64,000 nucleotides of DNA from Diatrype stigma (GCA_022225965.2 JAKJXP020000058.1:1-64000); one strand, 5' to 3'; counted from the first letter of the stretch, positions 1-13,482 are shown. The notes: a model not told the origin generated them from the letters alone. Made by a program: numbers and translations.

Positions 1-1020
1 AATTGCTGCCACCTACAATTGCACCTACTGTTGCACCTAGCTGTTGCAAGCCACTTAGCTTACGTAAGCGGTCGAATTGCTGCTGCCACCTACCTACCTG
101 CTGCCACCTACCTACCTGCTGCCACCTACCTACCTGCTGCCACCTACCTACCTACTGCCACCTACCTACCTGCTGCAATCCTAGCCCGCTGATTGGGTGC
201 ATCCTCAGTTTATGTGGGTCATCGACCTGTAATTGCTGCCACCTACCTGCTGCTACCTACCTACCTGCTGCCACTTACCTGCTGCCACCTACCTACCTGC
301 TGCCACCTACCTACCTACTGCCACTTACCTACCTGCTGCCACCTACCTACCTGCTGCCACCTACCTGTTGCCACCTAGCTGTAAGTCCTAGCCCTCCGAT
401 TGGGTGCATTCTCTATATATGTGGGTCACCTACCTATATCAGTACTAGTAGCTGCTAGCACCTATAACTGCACCTACTATTGCAAGCCACTTAGCTGTTG
501 TAAGCCCCCTAGCTGTTGCAAGCCCCTAGCTGGTGGCAGCCACTTAGCTTACGTAATTCGCTAGGTGGCTACCATCCGCTAAGTGGCTTGCAATAGTAGG
601 TGCAACAATAGGTGCAATTGTAAGTGGCAGCAATTACAGGTCGGCGACCCACATAAACTGAGGATGCACCCAATCAGCGGGCCAGTATTGCAGCAGGTAA
701 GTAGGTGGCAGCAGGTAGGTAGGTGGCAGCAGGTAGGTAGGTGGCAGCAGGTAGGTAGGTGGCAGCAGGTAGGTAGGTGGCAACAGGTAGGTCGATGGCA
801 GCAGGTAGGTAGGTGCCAGCAATTCCAGGTCGGCGACCCATATAAATAAAGGATGCACCCAATCAGCGGGCTAGGATTGCAGCAGGTAGGTAGGTGGCAG
901 CAGGTAGGTCGGTGGCAGCAGGTAGGTAGGTGCCAGCAATTCTAGGTCGGCGACCCATATAAATAAAGGATGCACCCAATCAGCGGGCTAGGATTGCAGC
1001 AGGTAGGTAGGTAGCAGCAG
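1..1020. repeat. Inverted minisatellite array (18-bp unit)
   Basis: The left part (about 1-480) is tandem copies of an 18-bp unit, TACCTACCTGCTGCCACC, with variants. The right part (about 680-1015) is the same unit in reverse complement (GGTGGCAGCAGGTAGGTA). Both arms also carry a spacer with GATTGGGTGCAT followed by a segment ending GTGGGTC. It lies at about 190 and 397 in the left arm and, inverted, at about 645, 834 and 954 in the right arm. The centre is a 26-bp perfect inverted repeat, 470-495 against 578-603, with an 82-bp loop. The left arm runs off the window edge, so its true length is unknown. The open frames here (Cys-His-Leu-Pro-Thr repeats) are products of the repeat, not genes. 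Confidence 0.9.
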
Positions 1021-4000
1021 GGCTAGTTCAAATTAAGTGGCATTAGGGTAGAAGCTAGTCCTTTACGGTTTAGGTTGGGCAGTAGGCTAGCTGCATCGGG
1101 CCTAGCGCGTACCATATACAGCTTAAACCAAACGCCAAGCTAGCCCAAAGAAGCCTAGCGTGCGTTGGCACTAGCCGTTTTAGGCGTGCACGGGCCGTTA
1201 TGCGCATATTGAGTTACTTTCCTATTTGGGACAGCCGACTCCACCCAACTCCCATAGAAAAAAAAGCGACACAATAACCCTTCGTTTCACTACGGTATAA
1301 GCAAGCTTATGACCTACGTTAACACTTGGGCACATCCATGGACTCCCGCTAGGTCGATCAGTTGACAATCAACCCTACGCCTGGCTCGACTGCAAAAAAC
1401 CGTGCTAAAGAGCCATGAGACGTGAGAGGCTGTTCAACTGTTTGGATTCCTTGCCTTGGGATTACCACATGCCACTCGGCTCACTATACCTTGCAGTTCA
1501 GTCAGGCTATCTCTCAACCTCGTCGGAGAGGCGTCGCGAGCGGAATATCTACCGTAACACAGGCGCTTCTCTGTGCTCTCTGACCCGGTCCTGGCCCGAC
1601 ACGTATATTCAAGTTGAGACATTGACTCACACGTAGCTGTCTGACCAGGTTTGCTTATCTTGGTTATCTCTCTGATGATGACCTTGCTCAGCATCACCAT
1701 CACCATCACCCTCACCTCGGGTTGCTGGAACGATAAGCTTGGCGGCCTAGACGTTGACATAATATCCCTGTCATCAACAGGGTCATCGTCGGCGTCGTTT
1801 TGTCATCGGATAACGATGACCGCCGGAATGACCTCATATGGATTACACTCCTAACTAGCTGTCACAGCCGCAGGGACAGCGGGCCGAACCCTTCCGCCTT
1901 TTAGGCTTAAATCAAGCCTCGCACAATACGTGCAAGGTGAATGGTTCTCTCGGCTGGCTAACACTCACAGGGGTTCCTGTCATCATCATCGAGGGCCTAT
2001 GGTTATATCTGCATGGCTGCTCCTTGACTAGATTCATGCCTATTGCCTTGCCTTGATTTCCCACCTTGTCTGCCTTACTTAATATTACCTCGTCGTCAAA
2101 AGTTCGTTCACGGTCTCGCTTAATCGTATACACACACATCTATGATCCCAGCGCTCCCGGCTGGACGTTCCCGACAAGGCAGGTCAGGGTGGTCGTCAGG
2201 GTGGTCAGGGCCGAACCGGTGAAGATTATCGGTCCTTAAGTGCATATCTTAACACCCTACTATCTCTTCGATGCCTAATTCATCAGTGTATTGCTTACGG
2301 AGGGCCAACCGCCAAGACGACAGCCTCACCAATGAGCCTGGCAGAAGCCACCAGCAAGCCCGGTTGATAATGAGTCGTAGCGATTCGTTGGAGGTGACGC
2401 CTAAGATCAATCTCAGAGGTAGGTCATCCTCCCAGATGCCTTGAGCACCTCGAGAAGGATCCGACCCTTTTCTTTCGCAAATGCCTGCCTGCTTCATGCG
2501 TTCATCGGGTGTGGCGGTCAGCGGTCAGCGGTCAGATTCTCGCAGCGGACGACCCAATGAAATCGAAACGTCAAACTCAGCTGCTCCCCTTTTCGTCGGG
2601 TCGGTTTTAACTCCCCGCGCCAGGGCGCAGATGCTTCAGCTGCCTCGTACATGAAAATGGCTGCGAAAGGATCGCAATCCAGGCCCTCGCAGATTCCAAT
2701 CTTCAAGACCATCTGCCCCCATGCTGCTGTCCGCCCCCACTACACGTCTTGACCCCCCTACCCAGAACAAACCCCTGAACCCCCACGGCATCGCAACATC
2801 ACGACATGGCAATGGCACATGAAACTGCGCCCCCCGAACTCCAGATATTAAACAAATCGGTGGGTCTTCCGGGCATCCACGAACAATAGGTACTCCCATG
2901 TGCAAAGTGGATTCCAGACATTAAAACCAATGCCATGGCTTCGGGTCGTTGGGTATTGATGGCCGAGTATTCTTATCTGGCGAAGAGCCGCTAGCTCAAA
3001 CATTCCCGGTCAGTAGTTTCAGTATAAAGTACCTCGTGGGGTGACGGCACGTTTTGCAAATTACTATGTACTAGCAAAGTGACATCAGCAGAGCCTCTTC
3101 ACCTTTGCATGCACACATAAATGCAATCTATGTCTGTCGGTTGCGAAAGCCACTTGACATACCCACGCAGCCACGGCAGTTCTAATCAACTTGTCATAAT
3201 AAGTCAAAGCCTCCATGGTATCAACCGCCAGCAAGCGCTATACATCATTTGTTGGGTCCTGGACGTGACCTACTTATGCAGGAATATGAACAAGTTACTG
3301 CAAATCTCTCCAAAAAACTGAGCCGATCTTCTCGATAGCTACCCAGCCGGCCGGCCGGCCAAGATGATCGAATGCAACGGTGCACTTCAGCGCTTGAAGT
3401 GGGGTGGGTATGACCTCAGGCATTGATCATTGATATATAGCGTATCGTAATCCATTGTCGTCGTCGTCGACTATAGACCATCAGATAATTCGTTGGAGAG
3501 ATCGTCGATGTCCATTCCGAAAGAGAAGGAAAAAAAGAAATAAGATCTTCCTATGATGCTTCCTCCATGGAATGCGGGGACGAGACGATTCGACCTACGT
3601 TAGGCAGGTCCTAGTGCGCAACGGCACAGATTCGTTTAGTAGAGTAGATCTGATCGAGATCTCTCCCCCCTCATCGGCCCCGTCCACCCCTTTCCTCAGA
3701 CCTACGCCTACTACGAACAGCGTTTATATGCTGGCAAACCTCAAACGTGACGCCCTCAGCTACAAGCGAGCTATAGTTAGGGTTACAGTAAACAATACTA
3801 CGTTCGCCTAGTGCACCAAACAAAGCTACCCCGTAACCGGCCTACTGCCCATGCCATCACGACAGTGCAATTGTTCTCATTGCGCTCGCGAGACCGGCAT
3901 GGAGCCACGTACATACGCACTGAATCATTGCACGGTAAACTAGGTGGTATTGTACAGTCATTACCGTTACCTCTGGCGCTTAATCCGGCGATGGGGAGGG

Positions 4001-4621
4001 GACGCAGCGGCGGTAATAATGAAGAACCAAAACCAAAAACAAAAAAACTTCGTTTTATACTCCACGTACATGCATCCATGTCTGCATTCACACATACATA
4101 CCTACGTAACAGTAATCACTTCATAAGGGGGGGAGGGGAGTTTCCGGCTGCGGAGCCGGTTGGTCGGCCGGTCTGCCGGCTGATGTGAAACTTGTCCCCG
4201 CGGCCGCCGCGGCCGCCCTCAGGTGGACCGCGTACTGACAAACACAACTCATAGACAGACATTCCGGATCTCGACTAGTACTACATGCCAGTCAATAAGG
4301 GAACATGGTGAGTTGGGCCTGACTCCGCGCAGTAGAAAGAAAGCTACGAGACATGGTATAGGAGGTGGGTACTTACATGGTTAAGTGGAGCGCCACTTAT
4401 ATGGCTCCCCCTAGTCTTAGGTCTTCACTGCACGATAACTTGGAGGTTATAGATTGCGGTAAGATAGCAGCAGGCAAACAAATACTATGTAATAAGGGGC
4501 TCATTTCCATATACTTACAACGCAAAGTATCAATCATGCAACAAATTAATAGGAGCTATAAATCATTAGATCATACCGTACGACGAACGAATTATATGAC
4601 AAGTACTATTATATGGCTTAA
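1021..4621. other. Gene-poor stretch, nothing supportable
   Basis: Only short ORFs of up to 125 codons occur, none with a recognisable domain or a convincing intron structure. Seen by eye: a GGCC-rich palindromic run near 3347-3360, a GTCGTCGTC run near 3458-3470 and a GCGGCCGC-rich palindrome near 4199-4213. AT content rises towards 4500 as the RIP-affected element begins. Confidence 0.6.
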
Positions 4622-4808
4622 TGTACTTTTGCGCCCGGTCCTTCGAATCCTTAGGGAATTACTGCTATTAGCAATTTACTTAGGATTATATTAAAGATTC
4701 GGATTTATTATTAAATTAAAGTTAAATACAGTTATGTGCTTTAAGTTATTAGAATTTTATATTCCGATTTTCCGATTCTTGGCATTATGGGAAATGCCCG
4801 GATCCATA
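4622..4808 (-). repeat. LTR of Gypsy element 1 (3' LTR in element sense)
   Basis: Direct copy of 9979-10165, with both copies 187 bp. They differ mostly by C/T and G/A. The outer (left) end keeps bases such as GCGCCCGG where the inner copy has ACGTCCGG, while its inner end is the more mutated of the pair. Confidence 0.9.
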
Positions 4809-7800
4809 ATTATTCCCTTTTTTTATTATAATCGTTCCTAATTATTATCGTTAATTTTCTTTCTTATTAAGCGCCGACGATCCTGTTTTAAAAGTTGCTT
4901 ATTTGCATATTACATGTTACATACGGAATATTCGTTTTTTATAAAGGCCGGAAATAAATTCGTTCCGTTATATTTGTTTTATAATTAAATTCCTTTAGGG
5001 CTTCGTAAATGATACGTATTACCGGGATAATAATTAATTATATTCTAAGGTCCGTCGTAATAAAGCTCGTATTTTTCTTGGCATTAACGAATGCAAAAAA
5101 TCCAATCGTTCGGGGCGTACGTTTTAATAAGTTCCTTTTTTTTTTAAAGATACGTTCGTATTTTATTGCGGAACGCCTTTATATTATTAAAACGGGCCCT
5201 TATAAGTAATGCCTTATGGTTTGCTATTAATAGCTTATTATTTTGAAGCTTTTTTTTTTCCGTTGGTTCGCGAAAGTATTCGTAAAATTCCGATAAGGTC
5301 TGTTTTTAAAAGAGAATTGTACCGAATAATAAAAAATATAAATTATAGCCGCTCGGTTTAAAAATGCGGTTATAAATAACTATTATTCGTTATAATAATT
5401 CGAATAACGAACGGGCCGTAAAATTTGCTTAATATTCGCGTAATATAATTTTTTTTAGGTCCTTATTAATCTTTTTTATTTTTCCGTTGCTTTTCGGGCG
5501 CTTTAATATAATAGCCTTTACGATAAAGCCTTATTCTTTATTTCAGACGTTTGCGGCTTTATTTTTAAAAGCGCCGGCGTTATTATTAATTCATTTCTTA
5601 GGAATACCGTAAATACGCCCGATACGGGAAAATATAAGAATCGTATCTCCGAATTAAACGAAAGGAATAACGTTAATTTTTATTTATTCCGTAACGTATT
5701 TAATAGTTACAAAAATCGTAAACGAATTTATTAATATATAATCGATTGCCTATTTAATTAGGAATGCCGGGAATTATACGGATTACAAATCTAATAATAA
5801 AAAACTCGGTTTCTTTATTAATTGGCAGGCCGGGCATTCGACGATTATTTATTACGCAGCAAAAACGATTTCCGAATGCCAGAATTGCTTTTACATATCG
5901 CGAAGCGTTATTTTAACGGTCGAATAGCTTTAATCGTAATGAATCCGTTTTAATTATATTAAAAATTCATTGTATTCGAGGATTTCCTATAGAATTTATA
6001 TTTTCGTAACGGTGCCTTTTACGTATAAAGGGTTATCGGGCATTTTTTCGTATTTAACCATTTTATATAGCTTATTTCGATATATAACAAAATATTTATT
6101 AATCCATTTTCGTTATATAATTAAAAATAAAAAAATATTATACAGGAAAATTTCGAAAATGGCTTAAAGGTTTAATCGATTTAATTAATCGATATAACGA
6201 ATCGATTCGGTTTTTTCGGCTGCCATTATTACGGCTTTTTGGGGCCTCGAAAAATAATCGGCAAAAACGTTCGTTCGGCCCGAGCGGTATACGATACGAA
6301 TTCCGAAATATTCGATAGCATCGAAAAAGCGTAACATGCGAGCCAATTATTCGGCTTTCGTATTAATTGTTTTTAGCGATTCGTAATTAGTAATTACTGT
6401 TATATCGCCGCTTTTAATTTAATGCCGTTAATGTTAAAATATCAGTATAATACCGAAAAATTCCTTTTTTTGGACGGAATATCGTAATTGGATCTTTATA
6501 AGCTTTTTCGAAAAATAAGCAATTAAATATAAAACGAAAGCGCTTATTGCTTTTATATAGGATTATAATAGCATTGCGTCGACGAATTATTACAAAACGT
6601 TTGTTTCGAAAATAATTAGACGGCGCCAATCGAATTTTCGAATTACGGGCGTTATTGTAATTATTTCGTAAATTATTTTTTAACTTGCTATAGCTTCGGG
6701 GAATAACTTAATACGTTCGTTTTTCGAACCGCCTATAAGGGCTATAAATGGCCCAATAATTTTCGAATACTTATTAATTAAATGCCGCAAATAATCGGCG
6801 GCATTTATAAACGTTCGAATTTCGGTTATTATTGCCGGCTTGGGCTTATTCCAAATAGCTGCGACTTTAATTAAATCGGCTTCGATTTCTTTTTCGGAAA
6901 TCATAAAGCTTAAAAAAATCCCTTTTTTAACGAACATTAAGGATTTCGTTAAATTTACGATTATCCCATAACTAAAAAGCCTTTTGAATAAAGCGAATAT
7001 ACGTTCGTAAAGCTATTCGGATATATTAGCTTATACGGCTATATTATCCAGCATATTCGAAATAAATTCGCGAAATAATTCGAAAATTTTTTCCATTAAT
7101 GCCTAGAAAATCGCCGAAGCGTTATAAAGCCCGAAAGGCATTATTAATTATTCGTAAATGCTAAATGGAATTACGAAAGCGGTTTTTTCGATATTTGATT
7201 CGTAAATTTTAATTTGCCAGAAACCATTTTTAAGGTCGATAAAGCAATACCAACGATATCCGGCCGTTCGTTGGATTTTATTTATCGCGTTAAAAAACGG
7301 ATAGGCGTTTTTTCGTTGGATTTTATTAAGTTCCCGATAATTACAGCAGAATCGCCATATTACGTTTTTATTAAACTTATTAGGTTTCGTTATTTAATCC
7401 GGCGCTTTTTTGGGTATAAATAATGCAAGCGAATTTTATGGGTTCGTATTAATACGTATAACCATTTCTAAATGCTTTTTAACGAATTTACGAAATGCCC
7501 GAAATTAAATAGGGCTATATCGACGTAAAAGGAATTTAATAGGTTTATTGTTTTTAATATCGATATAATAACAAATGTATATATTCGCAATAACTTTTTT
7601 CGAAACGAGTCCGAATAATTTTAGGAAATTATAAACGTATTATAAAAGGTATTTATTAATGGCCTTATTATTCGTTAAAATAAGTTTATACTAGGTTATT
7701 AAGTTAGGTTCGGCTATTACGTAAGCCGTTTCGAAAGCGTAAAGAATGCGTAATAAAGCGATTAAATAAATTACGGGCCTTCCGGTAATTTTAATTAAGG

Positions 7801-9978
7801 TAATTATTTCGTTTTTTTTTTTTTTCTATAATATATATCCAGTTTATGGAATAGACTTTTTTCGAAGGTTAAGTTACCGGAAAAAGTACCGTCGGAAATA
7901 ATTCCCGCTAATACTTGAAACGAAATAATATTGCTACCGGGTATTAAAAATCGGGCGGTAACTATTACGTTACGCGAAATTTTCGGTTTTATGTTCTTAA
8001 TTTTTTGCATTATTAACGGTTTCGAAGAATTATATATCCTTAACGTAATTATTATCGATTCGGAAATATAACAGAAAGTATATTCGTAATTTAGGAAAAT
8101 TATAAATTTATTTTCGTCGATTATTTCCGTAAAAAAAAAGTTATAATTTTTACCGTATCCTTTTCGTAAAGGTTTATTTTTATTAAGGGATAATTTGTTA
8201 CCGGCGTTTATTTTTATTAAATAAACGTAGCGCTTTTATTTGTTATTTTCGAATTGCTTAAGGAATTTATTAAGGTTACGATCGAATCTTTTGTTATTTT
8301 ATAGTTATTCGGCGGAACTTTTTTCGAAGTCGTTTTCGTTATTACTTTCGGCGCCGGCGAAATATATGCGGGGCCGTTTATTTCCTTTAAACTTATTAAA
8401 AACTAACCGGAATTTGTTATTAATGGCGTTTTAATATAGGGTTTTTTTAAAGGTAATTTTTTTATCCGTATCCGCGTATTATATATTTTTCGGAAATTTT
8501 GCTTTTATTTTATAGTCCTTAATTTAATGGCTTTATTTGTTACAATTAAAGCATTTGTTATTTTCGGCTTTTGCGGTAAAGCCTTATTCGGCCGTAACGT
8601 AAACGTTACGGCTTTCGTTACGAAAATCGGCAATTTCCCCGAATTTTACGGTTTGGGGTACGGTAATTGTTACGTCCGGGGGCTTTAATTGGGTTATGCC
8701 GGGTTTGGCTTATATAGCCCTTATAACGGTTAGGTTATAAAATAGCGTTACTTTTTCTTAAAATTAAACGGTAACCGAAAAAATGCCGTAAATTTTTCCT
8801 TTAATCGCTTAATGAATAACCAATTCGGCCTATTAAATAATTACTTCGATTCTTTATGCGTTATTAAAGTTTTCGAATCGGTCGTTAAAGGTTAGCTATA
8901 TATTAAATAGGTTATTACATAACGTATCGATAAGGATTTTCCTTATATAATAACCATTACGAATATTTTTCGGTATCCTATAAAAGACTTTGCGAATGCG
9001 TTTCGTAAAGTTCAATATATTTTCATCTTAATACGGAAATAACGTTACGAAATAAATTAATGCTTTCGAAAAGGCATTATAGTCGTTTAAAATTTAAAAG
9101 ATATACTTTATAAACGTTATTTAATTAGGTTTATTATTATAAATATATACTTTTACCTATTAAAAATTGCCGATAAGTTCGCCCGTAATTCGGTATGTCC
9201 AAAAATCGTATGGAATTAATGCTGTTAAAAGGCGTTTTTGGATTTCCTTTAGTTTTTTTAAAATTTAACCGTCGGCCTAAATTAAACGGAAATTTAAAAG
9301 TATCGTTATTTTATTTTTCGCTTTGGTATGGTTCATTTTTGCGGCATCGTTCGAAAATATAATCGAAGGCCATATCTTTTTTATCCATTTCTTTTACGGA
9401 CCTTAAATGTGGTTTATAACGAGCGGCATATATGTTATATTAATCTTTTCTTTTATTTGCGATTTATCGTAATAAAATGGACGTTAAATATACGGCATAT
9501 ATTGGTTTTAATCGAATTCGGACGATTCGCGAAAACCAATTGGCGATTTCGTATTGCCGGCGATAGCCGTTTTTCCGATATTAAATATGGGCTGTTGTTA
9601 TTATTATTAAACCCATTCGCTTTTTCGGCGAAGTTATTAATCCGGCGTTTCGATTTTTTTATTTTTGAATTTAATATCGAAATATGCGGTTATTTTTGCA
9701 ACTTTATTTATTAAGTAATTTAGGTTATCTTTTATTAAGGTATTCTTTCGTTCGATATTTTCGAACTTTCTGTTGAAAAGTTCGTATAATATGCCGTTTT
9801 TTTAGGCGGGTTTCGTATCCGTAAGGAATTCGACAAAAGTACCGCTTTAGGCCGGAACGCCTTTAAACTGTTTTCCCGTATTGGCGTTATTTTTTGTTAT
9901 CGTCGGTTATCGGAAAAAATTCGTAAGAAAATAAGATAAATTTTGCGTTATTAGCGTTAGCTTATAAAAATAATTATT

Positions 9979-10165
9979 TGTGCTTTTACGTCCGGTCCTT
10001 CGAATCTTTAGGGAATTACTGCTATTAATAATTCACTTAGGATTATATTAAAGGTCCGGACTTATTATTAAATTAAAGCTAAATATAGTTATACGCTTTA
10101 AGCTGCTAGAATTTTATACTTCGATTTTCCGATCCTTGGCATTATGGGGAATACCCGGATCTACA
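9979..10165 (-). repeat. LTR of Gypsy element 1 (5' LTR in element sense)
   Basis: Partner of 4622-4808. Its inner (left) end is more mutated and its outer (right) end less so, for example GGTCCGGAC here against GATTCGGAT in the other copy. Confidence 0.9.
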
Positions 10166-13150
10166 TTAGCATTTAGTTATCATTTTAAACGCTAAATATA
10201 AGATATAAAGTTCGATATAGAGATCGCGCTAGTACGTTAGCATAGCCGGCGGATGACTTGGCGAACGGCTGGAATGAAACTTGACGACGACGAACAGGTT
10301 GATCTCTTCTCATCTCAGATATAGGATGAGCTTCACCGTCACTAGCTACCGGTCGAGAAATAAGATAATCACCTAACCATACAACTAACTACTCTAGCCA
10401 CATGGCTAGGTACTATGTAATCAAGCGTTCCGGGGGAGCTACCTTAGGTCGCCGTCCGCGACTCAAGCGTTGTTGTTTGTTGTTCTTCCTTTTCTTCTTC
10501 TTTTTTGTTCCCGTCCCGACCGTTCGTTCAGCTAGGCTATATATATGTACTATGACGGCAAAACGAGGCCCGAGATCCAGAGAAACCATCCCATCGTCAC
10601 CATCACGTAACTGTGGGTTAGATCAATAAATCGCAGTGGTAGTTAGTTGGTTTCGTTTGTTTTGCTCTCTGAGCTGGCCGATCCGAGTCCGCCTAAACTG
10701 CCACGGCCGAGTCTTTGCAGGCCAGCTAACAACCGACAATGATGCTGGCTGGGCTGGAGGGCCAGCCAGACCACCCGCGCGCACACATCGGCTGCAACGC
10801 TCGTAGGAGAGGACTCAATCCCGAATGACACGGTGAGGCCGGGAGACGGATTTCTGGGATCGGATTGAAAGAGAATGGGCACCCACGAGCTTGGTAGGTA
10901 TCTTTCTTGCGGGAATTATATGGGTAGGTAGGTGGGTGGTTATGGTGCTGCCTCTCCTCTCTCTTGTTAAGGCCAGCTGGTCTCATGCCGCTGGACCACC
11001 TGCCTCAATGCTATGTCTTCATATGCTCTCAGGTACCCTCCGCAGTGTGCAGACTTGTCTCAAGCTCTTGAAAGGAGCATGTCGAGTATGTTGCTTGTTT
11101 TGGCTCTGGGGAAAAGGGGGGGCAATGGGGGCAGGGGGTGAAAGCAAGAGTCTCAATGGCGCGGGAGCACCAATATTAGCATCTTGGTTCGAGAATACTA
11201 CTTATCTACTTCGATGACAGGACAGAATCCGTTTGTATCAGAAGTAACTGCTTATGTAGAGGTCTTCACTTCCATCAACGATAAATCCACATTACTTCAG
11301 GTCTCCCCGATTGTGACTACGTACTACCACGAGAATATATGTTCACGACTGCCAGTCTAATTATCTGCATATACGTAACGAGCTCATGTTTCGACTCACC
11401 AACTACCTAGACCTATATAGTTATATATATCATGACCATCGGAGCCGGGACGATAGATATAGATGGGAGTGATAACTATCCAGGGAAGCAGCCTACAGTC
11501 GATCGTCACAGACTGGGGGATATCACACTTTCAAGGACTATCTTCCGTAGCCAGCGCGCGAAAAAGCTAACAGGCTGGAGTTCATATCAACATCGCCAGC
11601 GAACGTATCATTGCTCTTTAGCCTGGGGGGTAACGCATTCTGCTTGAGCTTTGTCTTCTCGCCCAGCAGAAAAGGGGGTAGACAGGCGATCAAGGGGGTC
11701 CGCAAACGCACGCTCACATCTTCCTCTAGCTAATCAGTACCGTATACATACCATCAGAAGATACCAAGAAGCAACCATCCCTTCCGATGGGGTGAGCCGA
11801 TTCCGAATATACGAAGAAACAAGGACAAGGGCAGACGAACTACGCACTTCCCTTGACCATTATCACTCCGAAGCGGATCAGCCTGCTCTCGGGCAACATC
11901 GACAACTAGCTATGAATCGACTTGCCAGACAAGCAGCACGAAGGAAAGTAGTCGGGTAATATAGCAGCGTTATAGAAGTAACGTAGGAGCATTTTCGCAA
12001 TGCCTAGATCACGTAGGTAGACACGTGATCTTGGTACGACTAACATACCTCCCGAGTAGTTATTCTCCGCCCTAAGAACCTACTTACCTACCTACTCACC
12101 TATGTACGTACGTAGGTATCTTGTTTATCTCAGCGTGTGTGTACGTGTACGCATATATATGTGGTGTAAACTACCTAAAGAGTGCGTGCGGTTTGTGCCA
12201 ATGCCAACGCGCACATTACATGGTTGTACATACGTATAGACGTACGTACGTGCGTGCGTACAAACACATTGTGCGTCGTCGACCGGCCGGGTATTCGCCG
12301 CGTAGGTCCCGAGAAACCCTTTCGTCACGGATACAAAAGCTAGTAGGAAAGTAGACATAGAGGAAGATGAGGTAGGCACATCAAGCTGTCCTCCTAGGAA
12401 TGGGGTGAATGTGTTGCGGTGATGTTGGTTGGTGGGTGATAAAACTAGTTGATAGTGAAGCATATGGTGAACAAGATGGTCACACGGCACGGGCACGGCA
12501 TGCGTGCGTGTGGGCTCGTGTGTTCGTCCGTATGCGCACGCAGTCGTAGTCGTGGGTATTTCCCCGTCGGCATGTCCCCGTCCTACCAGAGTCGAGCCAT
12601 CCCATCTTTATCATCCGATCGCTCCTCCCATGGCCGTGATATGGCGAGGGGGGAGGAGGGACGTAGGGTATGTATGTGTGTGATCCCGCTGCGCATGGTG
12701 CGGTGCGACTCGCTTCGTATTTTACTTGTGTGACCTGGGGTGGGCGGGCGAGTGGGCGGGCGGGCGGCCAAGCAAGCAGGCAGGCGGGCCTCGCTGTGTT
12801 GGTGACTTGCTTTGCTTTGATGCTTTTTTCTTCGCAATGTAATCTACTTTACCCCTTTTTGCTTCATTGGGATTTGTTTGTTTGGTTTCGCTGGTTTCGA
12901 TGATTCCTGATATGCTATCATATGTCATCGGTTAGTGATCCTCTGCTGCTGTACATAATAGTAACATCGGGTCTCATGAGCGGTGAGCATTGCTACTATA
13001 CGACTGATTAGTATATATATATATGTGTCTAGGTGTGCTCAAATCAGATTCCTCGTTCGATCAAACCTGCTGCTCATACCGACTACGGCATGTACTGTGT
13101 ATTGTCCCTCATGATAAAATTTCTATCGTGTTCTATCTAGCTGACATATT
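10166..13150. other. Gene-poor intergenic stretch with simple repeats
   Basis: ORFs stay below about 125 codons and none is recognisable. Two adjacent frames at 11432-11647 and 11651-11959 carry no known domain, and the second has no ATG start. Simple repeats include TACCTACC/GGTAGGTA tracts near 10922 and 12082, ACGTACGT-type runs at 12100-12262, and a GGGC/CAGG-rich run at 12738-12790. Confidence 0.55.
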
Positions 13151-13373
13151 CAGGGGTTCGCCAACACCCCTTCCATGCTTACGATAGGATGGATGATATA
13201 CTAGCAAATGAGGCGGCAGCACCTGCGTTACACAGCAGCCACCAGCAGATCCCCTAAAAGGGCTGATATAACTAAAAGGCGTTCCTATAAGAGATACTCC
13301 TCTCCTGTGGTTTGTTCTATATGAGTACTCACTGGTATTGACCTTCATATTTATACACGTGGCGCAACCCCTG
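13151..13373. repeat. Short element with hAT-like terminal inverted repeats (tentative)
   Basis: The left end CAGGGGTTCGCCA is matched at the right end, in reverse complement, by CAGGGGTTGCGCCA. That is a 13/14-bp terminal inverted repeat with one extra base, bounding 223 bp. Ends starting CAGGG are usual for hAT-type transposons and their MITEs. The 8-bp flanks do not match, so there is no target duplication to support it. It could be chance. Confidence 0.3.
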
Positions 13374-13482
13374 GAACGCCCCTATTATTGAAACCCCCCT
13401 TTCCTCCTTTCCATCCCATCTACCTACAATACCACACACATCGTTTCTGCCAAAAATGCACATTCGTCGTGGAATGGAGAAT

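Larger units (their letters stand above)
4622..10165 (-). mobile_element. RIP-degraded Gypsy-type LTR retrotransposon
   Basis: The 5.5-kb element has 187-bp direct LTRs starting TGTA/TGTG and ending in a TACA-like tail. A pyrimidine run CCCTTTTTTT just inside the left LTR (about 4815) reads as a polypurine tract on the minus strand, which gives the orientation. Minus-strand remnants are in the expected order. A gag zinc knuckle at 8551-8509 reads C-F-N-C-N-K-stop-S-H, and its last Cys is now Tyr (TAT). An RT catalytic remnant LDN lies at 7051-7043 (normally LDD). An RT/RNase H connection lies at 6937-6680 (GIFLSFMISEKEIEAD, then RTFINAADYLRHLINKYSKIIGP), and RNase H-like sequence at 6629-6414. 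Stops are everywhere, so it cannot be autonomous. CpG persists while CpA/TpG is scarce. The flanks (CTTAA and TTAGC) share at best a 4-bp near match, so no target duplication is certain. Confidence 0.9.

Noticed and set aside
193..862. Cys-His-Leu-Pro-Thr and Gln-Val-Gly-Arg-Trp repeat ORFs on both strands
   Set aside because: They are translations of the 18-bp tandem repeat in several frames. No single frame is favoured.
3771..3790. TAGTTAGGGTTACAG, telomere-like
   Set aside because: Only one to one and a half copies of the telomeric hexamer, so no telomere or interstitial telomere array.
4635..4660. GGTCCTTCGAATCC resembling a tRNA T-arm
   Set aside because: It is part of the Gypsy LTR and is repeated at 9992. 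No acceptor stem or anticodon arm fits around it. No tRNA or rRNA gene was seen anywhere in the window.
11651..11959. 102-codon frame directly after a 71-codon frame at 11432-11647
   Set aside because: No ATG start and no recognisable sequence. The two frames do not join with convincing splice sites.
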